From positions 1 through 61,266 of the forward strand of contig NZ_SDEA01000015.1 in NCBI RefSeq assembly GCF_004522155.1: a DNA stretch of 61,266 bases, read 5' to 3'. Of the stretch, positions 42,399 through 50,968 are shown one piece after another. Under the pieces are notes generated by a model, which was not told the DNA's origin, did no database searches, and saw only the letters and a list, made by a program, of their open reading frames with translations. Position 1 is the stretch's first letter. Every line of letters begins with the position of its first letter. The position numbers were made by a program, and so were the translations under genes. This DNA is from Paracoccus luteus. GTDB lineage: Bacteria; Pseudomonadota; Alphaproteobacteria; Rhodobacterales; Rhodobacteraceae.

Positions 42399-45203
42399 TC
42401 ATGCGGCGGCGCGCTCGGCCCCCTCGCGGATGGCCTGGCGCAGGCGGCGTTCCAGGGCGTCGCGCCGCGCCTGCTGGTGCAGCTTCAGCCCGAACATGTC
42501 CTTGACATAGAACGTATCGACCACCTGCGCGCCGAAGGTCGCGATCACCGCGCTGGCGATCTGGATGTGGTTCTGCGCCAGCGTCCGCGTCAGGTCGTAA
42601 AGCAGGCCGGGGCGGTCGCGGGTGTCCACCTCGATGATCGTATAGATCTCGCTGCCCTCGTTGTCGAAGGTGACATGGGTGGGAAAGCGGAACGCGCGCT
42701 CGCGCTTTTTCACCTTGTCGCGGTCGGCGAAGGCCTCGCGCGGGACGACCTCGCCCGCCAGCGTGCGCTCGATCATGCGGCGCAGGCGGGGCAGGCGGTC
42801 GGCGGCATAGGGGTGCCCGGCCTCGTCCTGGATCCAGAACACCGCCGTCGCATAGCCGTCGCGGGTGGTATAGGTCCGCGCGTCCACCACGTTGGCGCCG
42901 ACCAGCGCCAGCGACCCGGCCAGCCGCGAGAAGATGCCCGGATGGTCGGCCAGCGCGAAGGCCGCCCGCGTCGCGTCGCGTTTCAGGTCGGGGTCCAGGT
43001 CGATGCGGATTTCGTCGTCGCGGATGCCGCGCAGCAGGCGGGCGAAGACCTGCTGCGTGTCGGTGGGCAGCCCCTGCCAATAGCTGTCATAGTGGCGCTG
43101 CGTCTCGGCCCGGATCGACCGCGGCTCCCACCCCTGGGCGGTCAGCAGGTGGCGCAGGCTGCGCCGCGCCTCGTCCACGCGCTGCTCGCGGTTGACGTCC
43201 TCAAGCCCGTTGTCCAGCGCGTCGGCGGTCTGCTGATACAGCTTGCGGATCAGCACCGCCTTCCAGTTGTTCCACGTCCCCGGCCCCACCCCCCGGATGT
43301 CGCAGACCGTCAGCACGGTCAGCAGGTCCAGCCGCCGGCGCGTTCGGACCGCCTTGGCGAAATCGCGCAGGGTGCGGGGGTCCGCGATGTCGCGTTTCTG
43401 CGCCACGTCCGACATCAGCAGGTGGTTGCGGATCAGCCATTCCACCAGTTCGACCTGCTCGGGCGCCAGGCGCAGGCGCTGGCAGACCTTGCGGGCGATC
43501 TGGGCGCCGATGATGGAATGATCCTCGGGGCGGCCCTTGCCGATGTCGTGCAGCAGCGTCGCCAGATAGATCACCGTCCGGTCGATCGGCCCCTGCATGA
43601 TGGCGCTGACAAGGGGCAGATCCTCTTGTTCGTCGCCGCGCTCGATGGCCGACAGGGCCGCGACGCACTGGATGGAATGCTCGTCCACGGTGAAATGGTG
43701 ATAGACGTTGAACTGCATCATGGCGACGACGCGTTCGAACTCGGGGATATAGGCGCCCAGCACTCCCAACTCGTTCATCCGCCTGAGCGAGCGCACCGGA
43801 TTGCCGTGCCCCAGCAGCAGGTCCAGGAAGATGCGCGCCGCCTCGGGGTCGTGGCGCATGCGGTCGTCGATGCGCCACAGGTTCGCCGCGACCAGCCGCA
43901 TCGCGTCGGGATGCAGCAGGATCGCGGTGCGCAGCGCCTCCTGGAACAGGCGCAGGATGTTCAGCGGGTCGGTCAGGAACGCATCGGGGGCGTCGATTGT
44001 CAGCCGCCCGGTCTTTTCGGTGAACCCCGGCCGCAGCGCCCTTCGGCGGCGGAAGATGCCGGGCAGCAGCGGCGCGCGATAGACGTGGCGCTGTTCCAGC
44101 GCGGTCAGGAACACGCGCGTCAGCTCGCCCACGCGGGTGGCGTGGCGGAAGTAATCCTGCATGAAGATCTCGACCGCGCGGCGGCCGGTCGTGTCGTGAT
44201 AACCCATGCGGGCCGCCACCTCGACCTGCATGTCAAAGCTGAGGACATCGACCGCCCGCCCCGCGATCAGGTGCAGGTGGCAGCGCACCGCCCACAGGAA
44301 ATCCTCGGCCGCCCAGAAGGTTGCGTGCTCGTCGCGGGTAAAGAACCCCAGATCCACCAGCTCGACCGCGCGGTCCACGCGGTGGATGTACTTGGCGATC
44401 CAGTACAGCGTCTGCAGGTCGCGCAAGCCCCCCTTGCCTTCCTTGATGTTGGGTTCCAGCACATAGCGCTGGCCGCCCTGCCGCTTGTGGCGCTGCGCCC
44501 GTTCGGCCAGCTTGGCCTCGATGAACTCGGGGATCGTGCGCTCGAACAGTTCCGGCCACAGGCGGTCGCGCAGGGTTTCGGCGGTCAGCGCGTCACCGCA
44601 GATGCGGCGGTGTTCCAGCAGGCTGGTGCGGATCGTCATGTCGCGTTCGCCCAGCCGCAGGCATTCGTCCAGCGAGCGTGTCGCGTGCCCGATCTTCAGC
44701 TTGAGATCCCACAGCATGTAAAGCATCGACTCGACGATGCTTTCGATCCAGCCGCTGATCTTCCACGGCGCGAGGAACAGCAGGTCCACGTCGGACTGCG
44801 GCGCCATCTCGGCCCGGCCATAGCCGCCGACGGCCACCACGGCCAGGCGCTCGGCCTCGGTCGGGTGGGGGTTGGGGTGCAGGTGGCAGGTGGCGACGTG
44901 ATGGACCGCCCGCACCGTCGCATCGGTCAGGGTGGCGATGGCGCGCACGGTTTCGCGGCCCGCGCGCGGGTGGCTGGCAAGCCCCGCGACGATATCGGCC
45001 ATCGCCTCGGCCCGCGCCCGCGACAGCAGGTCCACCGTGGCGTCCCTGATCGCGCGGGCATCGGCCAGGCCCGCCAGCCGTTCGTCCAGCGCCGCCGCCA
45101 GCCGGTCGGGGTCGAACAACGCATGCGCCCCGGGCAATGCCGGGGCGCTTTGGACGGGGGCGGCGGGGTCGCCCGCCGCGCCGGGCGTGGCCGGGGCGGT
45201 CAA
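42399..45203 (-). CDS. glnD: PII uridylyltransferase/uridylyl-removing enzyme
   Basis: A 934-residue nitrogen sensor that modifies and demodifies PII. Domains in order: nucleotidyltransferase with VAVGGYGRAEMAPQSDVDLL near residue 110, GlnD-type helical linker, HD phosphohydrolase with VYHHFTVDEHSIQ and LLHDIGKGRPEDHS at about 490-560, and two C-terminal ACT domains (about 730-810 and 845-915) that sense glutamine. All catalytic motifs look intact. Its stop is followed by murJ on the same strand; the LpoA-like gene ends two bases after its upstream region. Confidence 0.97.
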   Translation of the reverse strand: MTAPATPGAAGDPAAPVQSAPALPGAHALFDPDRLAAALDERLAGLADARAIRDATVDLLSRARAEAMADIVAGLASHPRAGRETVRAIATLTDATVRAVHHVATCHLHPNPHPTEAERLAVVAVGGYGRAEMAPQSDVDLLFLAPWKISGWIESIVESMLYMLWDLKLKIGHATRSLDECLRLGERDMTIRTSLLEHRRICGDALTAETLRDRLWPELFERTIPEFIEAKLAERAQRHKRQGGQRYVLEPNIKEGKGGLRDLQTLYWIAKYIHRVDRAVELVDLGFFTRDEHATFWAAEDFLWAVRCHLHLIAGRAVDVLSFDMQVEVAARMGYHDTTGRRAVEIFMQDYFRHATRVGELTRVFLTALEQRHVYRAPLLPGIFRRRRALRPGFTEKTGRLTIDAPDAFLTDPLNILRLFQEALRTAILLHPDAMRLVAANLWRIDDRMRHDPEAARIFLDLLLGHGNPVRSLRRMNELGVLGAYIPEFERVVAMMQFNVYHHFTVDEHSIQCVAALSAIERGDEQEDLPLVSAIMQGPIDRTVIYLATLLHDIGKGRPEDHSIIGAQIARKVCQRLRLAPEQVELVEWLIRNHLLMSDVAQKRDIADPRTLRDFAKAVRTRRRLDLLTVLTVCDIRGVGPGTWNNWKAVLIRKLYQQTADALDNGLEDVNREQRVDEARRSLRHLLTAQGWEPRSIRAETQRHYDSYWQGLPTDTQQVFARLLRGIRDDEIRIDLDPDLKRDATRAAFALADHPGIFSRLAGSLALVGANVVDARTYTTRDGYATAVFWIQDEAGHPYAADRLPRLRRMIERTLAGEVVPREAFADRDKVKKRERAFRFPTHVTFDNEGSEIYTIIEVDTRDRPGLLYDLTRTLAQNHIQIASAVIATFGAQVVDTFYVKDMFGLKLHQQARRDALERRLRQAIREGAERAAA

Positions 45204-45205
45204 GG

Positions 45206-46405
45206 TCAGAACCCGGCGCCGCCAAAGCTGCGGCCTGCGGGGTCAAGGATGACCAGCCTGCCGCCGCGGATGGTGGCCACCGCCAGGCTGCGCTGGATGC
45301 TGCCGTCGGGGCGCAGGCGGAACGGCCCCTGGATGCCCGCGAATCCGCCGCCGCTGGTCAGCCCCGCGGTCGTCACGGCGTTCTTTCGCCCGGCGCGGAC
45401 CAGCGCCGCGACCGCCGACACCCCGTCATAGGCCAGCGATCCCAGCTCGTGCGGCTGTTCCCCGTAGGCCGCCTGATAGCGGTTGCGGAACGCCGAGATG
45501 CGGGCAAGGTCCGGCACCGTGAACCAGCCGTTCTGCAGCTGCGCCAGGCCCAGCCGTTCGGACGGCGTGTCCCAGCGCGTCAGCCCCATCATCTGGATGG
45601 CCGACCCGTTCAGCCCGACATTGGCCAGGGCGGCGGTGATCTCGGGCAGGACGCTGCTTTGGTTGGCGGTCAGGAAGATCGCCTGCGCGTTGTTGGCGCG
45701 GGCGGCCTGCGCGATCTGCGGGGCGACCGCGTCCATGTCGGCGCGGCTCATCCCGTGGCTGGTGCGGCCGGCCATCGTGGCGCGGTTGCGGGCGATCGCG
45801 CTTTCGATCGCGGCGCCGCCCAGCTGGCCCGCCGTGTCGGTCTCCGACACCACCAGGAACCGGCGCAGGCCCTGGCTGGTGCCATAGGACACCAGCCGGT
45901 CGGCCGTGTTGCCGAAGGTGTTGCCCAGCACAAAGACGTTGCCCCCGGCGATGTCGGCGTTGTTGGAATAGGACAGCACGTTCACCCGCCCGCGCATGGC
46001 GTTGCCGACGGCGTTGGTTTCCTCGGCGAACAGGGGGCCCACGATGATCTTGGCGCCGGCGGCCACGGCCTCGTTCGCGCGGGCGACGGCGGTTTCGGCG
46101 CTGCCGGCGGTTTCATAGACGCGCAGGTCGATGCGCGCGCCCTGCGCGTCGGCCGCGGCCATGCGGCCCGCGTTCGCAAGCGAGCGGGCGAGCCACTCGA
46201 CCTCGGCGTTGCCCGACCCGGTCGGCACCAGCAGCGCGACCTGCACCGGCTGCGACGGATCGATCATCGGGCCGGTCTGCGGACCCGAGGCGGTCGGTTC
46301 CAGCGGCTGACAGGCGGCCAGCGCCAGCGCCGCAACCGCCGCGGCGGCGCGCCACAGGGGCCGGCGCAACGCATGCAAGGCGCGGCGGGGGGCGAGTGTG
46401 GACAT
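45206..46405 (-). CDS. Penicillin-binding protein activator, LpoA-like lipoprotein
   Basis: A 399-residue outer-membrane lipoprotein. The signal ends in the lipobox ALAAC near residue 32. The mature part is a periplasmic-binding-protein fold (QVALLVPTGSGNAEVEWLA, IIVGPLFAEETNAV, RRFLVVSETDTAGQ, LGSLAYDGVSAVAALV), as in the LpoA C-terminal domain; the N-terminal TPR domain of E. coli LpoA is absent. It is divergent from rsmI and yraN, the same neighbourhood as lpoA (yraM) in enterics. It should stimulate peptidoglycan synthases. Confidence 0.88.
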   Translation of the reverse strand: MSTLAPRRALHALRRPLWRAAAAVAALALAACQPLEPTASGPQTGPMIDPSQPVQVALLVPTGSGNAEVEWLARSLANAGRMAAADAQGARIDLRVYETAGSAETAVARANEAVAAGAKIIVGPLFAEETNAVGNAMRGRVNVLSYSNNADIAGGNVFVLGNTFGNTADRLVSYGTSQGLRRFLVVSETDTAGQLGGAAIESAIARNRATMAGRTSHGMSRADMDAVAPQIAQAARANNAQAIFLTANQSSVLPEITAALANVGLNGSAIQMMGLTRWDTPSERLGLAQLQNGWFTVPDLARISAFRNRYQAAYGEQPHELGSLAYDGVSAVAALVRAGRKNAVTTAGLTSGGGFAGIQGPFRLRPDGSIQRSLAVATIRGGRLVILDPAGRSFGGAGF

Positions 46406-46504
46406 GGTGGTTCCTCGTTGGGCGGTGGGCCGACGGGGCAAGCCTAGCCACAAGGAGCGCGACGTGGCAACCTGACGCGCCCATGCCGGGGCACGGAGCG
46501 GACG

Positions 46505-47476
46505 ATGACCAAGGATGCGCGGACCGGGCCGGGCGGCCCCGAGGGTGCGGCCCGCAGGGCAGAGGCGCCTGCCGCGCGCGAGCCGGCCCGCCCGCTTACG
46601 GCCACCATCGAGGCAAGGCCGCTGCCCCCCGGCCTGCATCTGGTGGCGACCCCCATCGGGGTGGCGCGCGACATCACGCTGCGGGCGCTGGACGTGCTGA
46701 ACGCCGCCGACCTGCTGGCAGCCGAGGACACGCGCACGCTGCGCCACCTGATGGCGATCCACGCCATCCCGCTGCGCGGCCGCCGCATCGTCGCCTATCA
46801 CGACCACAACGCCGCCCGCGCCCGTCCGGGCCTGCTGGCGGCGCTGGGGCAGGGGTTGTCGGTGGCCTATTGCTCGGACGCGGGCACGCCGCTGGTCGCC
46901 GACCCCGGCTTTGCGCTGGCCCGCGACGCGGCCGGGGCGGGCGCGCGCGTCCATGCGGTGCCGGGTCCGTCGGCCCTGCTGGCGGCGCTGACGGTGGCGG
47001 GCCTGCCCAGCGACCGATTTCTGTTCGCGGGATTCCCCCCGCCGCAAGCCGCGGCGCGCCGCAGATGGCTGGGCGGGCTGGCCGGGGTCGACGCGACCGT
47101 CGTGCTGTTCGAGAGTCCGAGGCGCGTTAAGCAATTATTGGATGAGTTGTGCGAGATTGAGGCGAATCGGGGTATGGCGGTGTGCCGGGAACTGACGAAA
47201 AAGTTCGAGGAGGTGCTGCGGGGAACCGTGGCCGAGGTCCGCGAGATGGTTCCCGACGCGGGGCTGAAAGGCGAGGTGGTGGTCGTTTTGGCGCCGCCGG
47301 CCCCGGTCCTGGCCGGCGCAGACGAGGTCAGGACGGCCCTGGCCGGCCGGCTGGGGCGGATGACGGTGCGCGACGCCGCCGCCGAGGTGGCGGGCGCGCT
47401 GAACCTGCCGCGCAAGGATGTGTATCGCATGGCCTTGGCCATGCAGGAGGATGGCGATGAGACACGAGGCCTTTGA
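46505..47476 (+). CDS. rsmI: 16S rRNA 2'-O-ribose C1402 methyltransferase
   Basis: A 323-residue SAM-dependent enzyme of the tetrapyrrole-methylase fold that methylates C1402 in the ribosomal P site. Motifs are LHLVATPIGVARDITLRAL near residue 40, AEDTRTLRHLM, YCSDAGTPLVADPG near 120, and the conserved FESPRRV. The first 35 residues are a loose Ala/Pro-rich extension, so the true start could lie further in. Codons at 47114-47196 are unusually AT-rich for this genome and include a TTA. The 3' end overlaps yraN. Confidence 0.94.
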   Translation: MTKDARTGPGGPEGAARRAEAPAAREPARPLTATIEARPLPPGLHLVATPIGVARDITLRALDVLNAADLLAAEDTRTLRHLMAIHAIPLRGRRIVAYHDHNAARARPGLLAALGQGLSVAYCSDAGTPLVADPGFALARDAAGAGARVHAVPGPSALLAALTVAGLPSDRFLFAGFPPPQAAARRRWLGGLAGVDATVVLFESPRRVKQLLDELCEIEANRGMAVCRELTKKFEEVLRGTVAEVREMVPDAGLKGEVVVVLAPPAPVLAGADEVRTALAGRLGRMTVRDAAAEVAGALNLPRKDVYRMALAMQEDGDETRGL

Positions 47477-47891
47477 CCGGTTCGACCGCGCCCAACCGGT
47501 GCCCGCGGCGCGGTCGTTCCGCACGGCGCGGGTGGCGCGCGGCTTGACGGCCCATGCGTCGGGCCACCATGCCGAACGGCGCGTCGCCGAGGTCTATCGG
47601 TCGCGCGGCTGCGAGATCCTGGCGCAGTGCTGGCGCGGCCGGGCCGGAGAGATCGACCTGATCCTGCGGGACGGGCCTGCGATGGTCTTTGTCGAGGTCA
47701 AGAAAAGCACCACCCACGCCATTGCCGCCGAGCGTCTGTCGCGTCGGCAGATGGATCGCATCTGCCTTGCCGCGCAGGAGTATTGCGCCGATCTGCCCGA
47801 CGGCTCGCTGACCGAACAGCGTTTTGACGCGGCGCTGGTTGACGAGACCGGCGCCATCGACCTGATCCCCAATGCCTTCGGCCTGAACTGA
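47457..47891 (+). CDS. yraN: YraN family nuclease-fold protein (UPF0102)
   Basis: A 144-residue protein with the restriction-endonuclease-like core: GHHAERRVAEVYRSRGCEI, then GEIDLILRDGPAMVFVEVKK, giving the D-E-x-K set. Its cellular role is unresolved. It overlaps the end of rsmI, as in many proteobacteria. ATG 47457 was chosen; ATG 47451 is two codons upstream. gshB follows after 64 bp. Confidence 0.88.
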   Translation: MRHEAFDRFDRAQPVPAARSFRTARVARGLTAHASGHHAERRVAEVYRSRGCEILAQCWRGRAGEIDLILRDGPAMVFVEVKKSTTHAIAAERLSRRQMDRICLAAQEYCADLPDGSLTEQRFDAALVDETGAIDLIPNAFGLN

Positions 47892-47955
47892 CGCGGTTGC
47901 ATCAAGACGGGGGCCTTGCCACAAGACCCGCAATCGACCAGCCGGAGCATGATTC

Positions 47956-48903
47956 ATGGGCCTGACCGTTGCCTTGCAGATGGACCCGATCGAACAGGTT
48001 TCGATCACCGCCGATTCCACGTTCCGCATCGCGATCGAGGCGCAGGAGCGCGGCCATTCGCTGTTCCAGTATACCCCCGACCGGCTGGTCTTCGATCAGG
48101 GCCGGGTCATGGCGACCGGCCGCGACATCACGCTACGGCGGGAAAAGGGCGATCACGTCGACTTCGGCGACTGGCGGCGCGTCGATCTGGCCGGGTTCGA
48201 CGTGGTCTGGCTGCGTCAGGATCCGCCGTTCGACATGGCTTACGTGACATCGACCCACCTGCTGGACCGGATCCATCCCGGCACGCTGGTCGTCAACGAT
48301 CCGTTCTGGGTGCGGAACTGGCCGGAAAAGCTGATGGTGCTGGATTTCCCGGACCTCACACCGCCCACGATGATCGCGCGGGATGCCGATGCGATCCGCG
48401 CCTTCCGCAAGCAGCACGACGAGATCATCCTCAAGCCGCTTTACGGCAACGGCGGCGCCGGGGTGTTCCACTTGCCGCAGGCCGACGCCAATCTGTCGGC
48501 GCTGCTGGAACTGTTCGGCGGCATCAACCGCGAGCCGGTGATCGCGCAGAAATACCTGCCCGCCGTCGTCCGCGGCGACAAGCGGATCATCCTTGTCGAC
48601 GGAGAGCCGGTCGGCGCCATCAACCGCGTCCCGGCAGAGGGCGAGGCGCGGTCGAACATGCATGTCGGCGGCCGCCCCGAGAAGGTCGGCCTGACCGAGC
48701 GCGAACGCGAGATCTGCGCCATCATCGGTCCCGTCCTGCGGGAAAAGGGCCAGATCTTCGTGGGCATCGACGTGATCGACGGCTGGCTGACCGAGATCAA
48801 CCTGACCTCGCCCACCGGCATCCAGGAGCTGGAGCGGTTCGACGGCATCAACGCCGCCGCGCTGATCTGGGAGGCGATCGAGCGGCGGCGGGCGGCGGGC
48901 TAG
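47956..48903 (+). CDS. gshB: Glutathione synthetase
   Basis: A 315-residue ATP-grasp ligase that joins gamma-glutamylcysteine and glycine. It starts with [20 protein letters not shown], typical of GshB, with ATP-grasp motifs [14 protein letters not shown] near residue 160, AQKYLPAV, and the Mg2+-binding [19 protein letters not shown] near 275. The protein is complete. It closes the rsmI-yraN-gshB run. Confidence 0.96.
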   Translation: MGLTVALQMDPIEQVSITADSTFRIAIEAQERGHSLFQYTPDRLVFDQGRVMATGRDITLRREKGDHVDFGDWRRVDLAGFDVVWLRQDPPFDMAYVTSTHLLDRIHPGTLVVNDPFWVRNWPEKLMVLDFPDLTPPTMIARDADAIRAFRKQHDEIILKPLYGNGGAGVFHLPQADANLSALLELFGGINREPVIAQKYLPAVVRGDKRIILVDGEPVGAINRVPAEGEARSNMHVGGRPEKVGLTEREREICAIIGPVLREKGQIFVGIDVIDGWLTEINLTSPTGIQELERFDGINAAALIWEAIERRRAAG

Positions 48904-49289
48904 GCAGGGCCAAGGCCGCAACGTGTGGCGCGGGTGGGGGTGGTCCCACGGGACCAGCCCGGCGTGGCGAATCAACATGGTCGAGACGAGGGCCCACGCG
49001 GGCCTCGCCAAGCGGGAAACCTGCGCGGTTCAGTCTCTGCGGGTCACACCAGATCGGCGTCCCGCGGCGCCGGGTCGCCGTCTTGGCGCGAGAACCGGCA
49101 AAGCCGCACCGGGTTCTGCACCGCTCGCCTGTGGCATCGTCGGATGAGCAGGCGGCTACGCCGCCTGCGTCGAGCAACAACTCCACCCCCCGGCGAGGCG
49201 GTCGCACTGCCCACATTTCTCCCCGCCGTTAACCTTTCTTAAACCACTCTCGCGCTAGCTGTCCCTGTCGGTGCAAGGGGGAGTCGCGG
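48904..49289. other. Hairpin-rich non-coding gap between gshB and comM
   Basis: This 386-bp gap has no convincing gene. It holds a TGGTCCC-AC-GGGACCA inverted repeat at 48941-48956, a GAGG/CCTC stem near 48983-49001, and a perfect GCAGGCGGC-TAC-GCCGCCTGC stem at 49148-49168. An AT-rich promoter-like patch follows near 49228-49245. Several strong stems together suggest a structured RNA on either strand. I could not match it to RNase P, tmRNA, SRP or 6S RNA. Confidence 0.45.
49229..49242 (+). promoter_or_regulatory. CtrA-like TTAA-N6-TTAA site before comM
   Basis: TTAA at 49229-49232 and TTAA at 49239-49242 are six bases apart. The CtrA consensus is TTAA-N7-TTAA, so the spacing is one short. 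The pair sits 48-61 bp before the comM start in the only AT-rich patch of the gap. comM control by CtrA is known in Rhodobacter capsulatus, which supports the reading. Confidence 0.4.
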
Positions 49290-50804
49290 ATGGTTGCCAT
49301 CGCCTATTCGGTGGCCTTCGAGGGCATCCAGGCCCGGCTGGTCGAGGTGCAGGCGGCGGTCTCGCCGGGCCTTCCGTCGTTCACCATCGTGGGTCTGCCC
49401 GACAAGGCGGTCAGCGAGGCGCGCGAACGGGTGCGCGCGGCCTTCGGCGCGCTGTCGGTGGCGATGCCGTCGCGGCGCGTGACGGTGAACCTGTCGCCGG
49501 CCGATCTGCCGAAAGAGGGGTCGCATTTCGACCTGCCGATCGCGCTGGCGATCCTTGCCGCGCTGGAGGTCGTGCCGGCCGACGAGCTGGCGCAGGTGGT
49601 GTCGCTGGGCGAGCTGGCGCTGGACGGGCGGCTGGTGGCGGTCGCCGGCGCGCTGCCTTCGGCGATGGCGGCGGCCGAGGACCAGCGCACGCTGATCTGT
49701 CCGCGCGACTGCGGGGCCGAGGCGGCCTGGGTCGGCGCCGTCCCCGTGATCGCGCCCGCCAGCCTGCGCGAGGTTGTCGACCACCTGACCGGGCGTTCCC
49801 CGCTGGGCCAGGCCCGCGCGGGGCAGGTGGCGCGGCCCCGGCCGGCGGCGGACATGGTCGACGTCAAGGGGCAGGAGCGGGCCAAGCGCGCGCTTGAGAT
49901 CGCGGCCGCCGGGCGCCACCACTTGCTGATGGTCGGCCCGCCGGGCGCGGGCAAGTCGATGCTGGCCGCCCGCATGCCGGGGCTGATGCCGGACCTGACC
50001 CCGGCCGAGGCGCTGGAAACCTCGATGATCCATTCGCTGGCGGGGCTGCTGGGCGACGGCGGCATCTCGCGCGCGGCGCCGTTCCGCGATCCGCACCACA
50101 CGGCCAGCATGGCCGCCATCGTGGGGGGCGGGCGCGGCGCGCGGCCGGGGGAAATCAGCCTGGCGCACAACGGCATCCTGTTTCTGGACGAACTGCCCGA
50201 GTTCTCGCGCCCCGTGCTGGAAACCCTGCGCCAGCCGATCGAGACGGGCGAGGTCGTGGTGGCCCGCGCCAACGCGCATATCCGCTATCCCTGCCGTTTC
50301 CTGCTGATCGCGGCGGCGAACCCCTGCCGCTGCGGCCATCTGGCCGATCCGGCGCGGGCATGCGCCAAGGCGCCGCTGTGCGGCAGCGATTACCTGGGCC
50401 GCCTGTCGGGGCCGCTGATGGACCGTTTCGACCTGCGGATCGAGGTTCCTGCGGTCGGCCTGGACGATCTGGACATGCCCGCCACGGGCGAGCCGTCGGG
50501 CGCGTTCGCCGGCCGCGTCGCCGCCGCGCGGGCCGTGCAGGCCGGCCGCTTTGACGCCCATCCCGGATTGCGGACGAACGCCGATGCGGGCGGCGCGCTG
50601 CTGGACGAGATCGCCGAGCCGGACGCCGAGGGGGCCGGGCTGATCCGGCGCGCGGCGGATCGGCTGGGGCTTACGGCGCGCGGTTATCACCGCATCCTGC
50701 GGACCGCGCGCACCATCGCCGATCTGGCCGGCGAGGCGCGGGTCCGCGCGCCCCATCTGGCCGAGGCCATCGGCTATCGCCTGCCGTTCCTTGCGGGCGG
50801 GTAG
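49290..50804 (+). CDS. comM: YifB/ComM family Mg-chelatase-like AAA+ ATPase
   Basis: A 504-residue protein. Residues 1-165 form the Lon-protease-like N-terminal domain (VQAAVSPGLPSFTIVGLPDK). The AAA+ Mg-chelatase domain has Walker A MVGPPGAGKSML near residue 215, DPHHTASMAAIVGGG, Walker B GILFLDELPEFSR near 293, and a CRCGHLADPARAC zinc-type insert near 347. ComM is a hexameric branch-migration helicase that extends heteroduplex during natural transformation. AAGGGGGAG precedes the ATG. Confidence 0.95.
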   Translation: MVAIAYSVAFEGIQARLVEVQAAVSPGLPSFTIVGLPDKAVSEARERVRAAFGALSVAMPSRRVTVNLSPADLPKEGSHFDLPIALAILAALEVVPADELAQVVSLGELALDGRLVAVAGALPSAMAAAEDQRTLICPRDCGAEAAWVGAVPVIAPASLREVVDHLTGRSPLGQARAGQVARPRPAADMVDVKGQERAKRALEIAAAGRHHLLMVGPPGAGKSMLAARMPGLMPDLTPAEALETSMIHSLAGLLGDGGISRAAPFRDPHHTASMAAIVGGGRGARPGEISLAHNGILFLDELPEFSRPVLETLRQPIETGEVVVARANAHIRYPCRFLLIAAANPCRCGHLADPARACAKAPLCGSDYLGRLSGPLMDRFDLRIEVPAVGLDDLDMPATGEPSGAFAGRVAAARAVQAGRFDAHPGLRTNADAGGALLDEIAEPDAEGAGLIRRAADRLGLTARGYHRILRTARTIADLAGEARVRAPHLAEAIGYRLPFLAGG

Positions 50805-50841
50805 GGGAAGCCTTCCCCGTGGGGCGCAATGCCACGCGCCG

Positions 50842-50891
50842 GATCGGGCCAACGCATACACCCGAAAGCCGTGCCGCGCGGGGGCCCGATC
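50842..50891. repeat. Inverted repeat between comM and coaBC
   Basis: GATCGGGCC at 50842-50850 and its exact complement GGCCCGATC at 50883-50891 are 32 nt apart. A smaller GGGGAAG/CTTCCCC palindrome at 50804-50818 directly follows comM. Together they could end the comM transcript or form part of the coaBC leader. Confidence 0.5.
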
Positions 50892-50968
50892 ACCCACCCC
50901 GGCGGCATCCCGTTCTTGCCCCCCGGGGCGCTTGCCCCTAGGACTGGCACCCAGCGCAGGGGGGTGCC

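Noticed and set aside
42003..45431. Very long open frame on the plus strand opposite glnD
   Set aside because: glnD on the minus strand has every expected motif. The opposite frame is a by-product of GC-rich third positions, with Arg/His/Val/Gln-rich, motif-free translation.
48848..49216. Minus-strand open frame in the gshB-comM gap
   Set aside because: It overlaps the 3' end of gshB and has no recognisable features; the gap looks structured rather than coding.
48904..49289. RNase P RNA, tmRNA, SRP RNA or 6S RNA
   Set aside because: I looked for the RNase P GAGGAAAGTC core, a tmRNA tag reading frame and the SRP loop motifs and found none.
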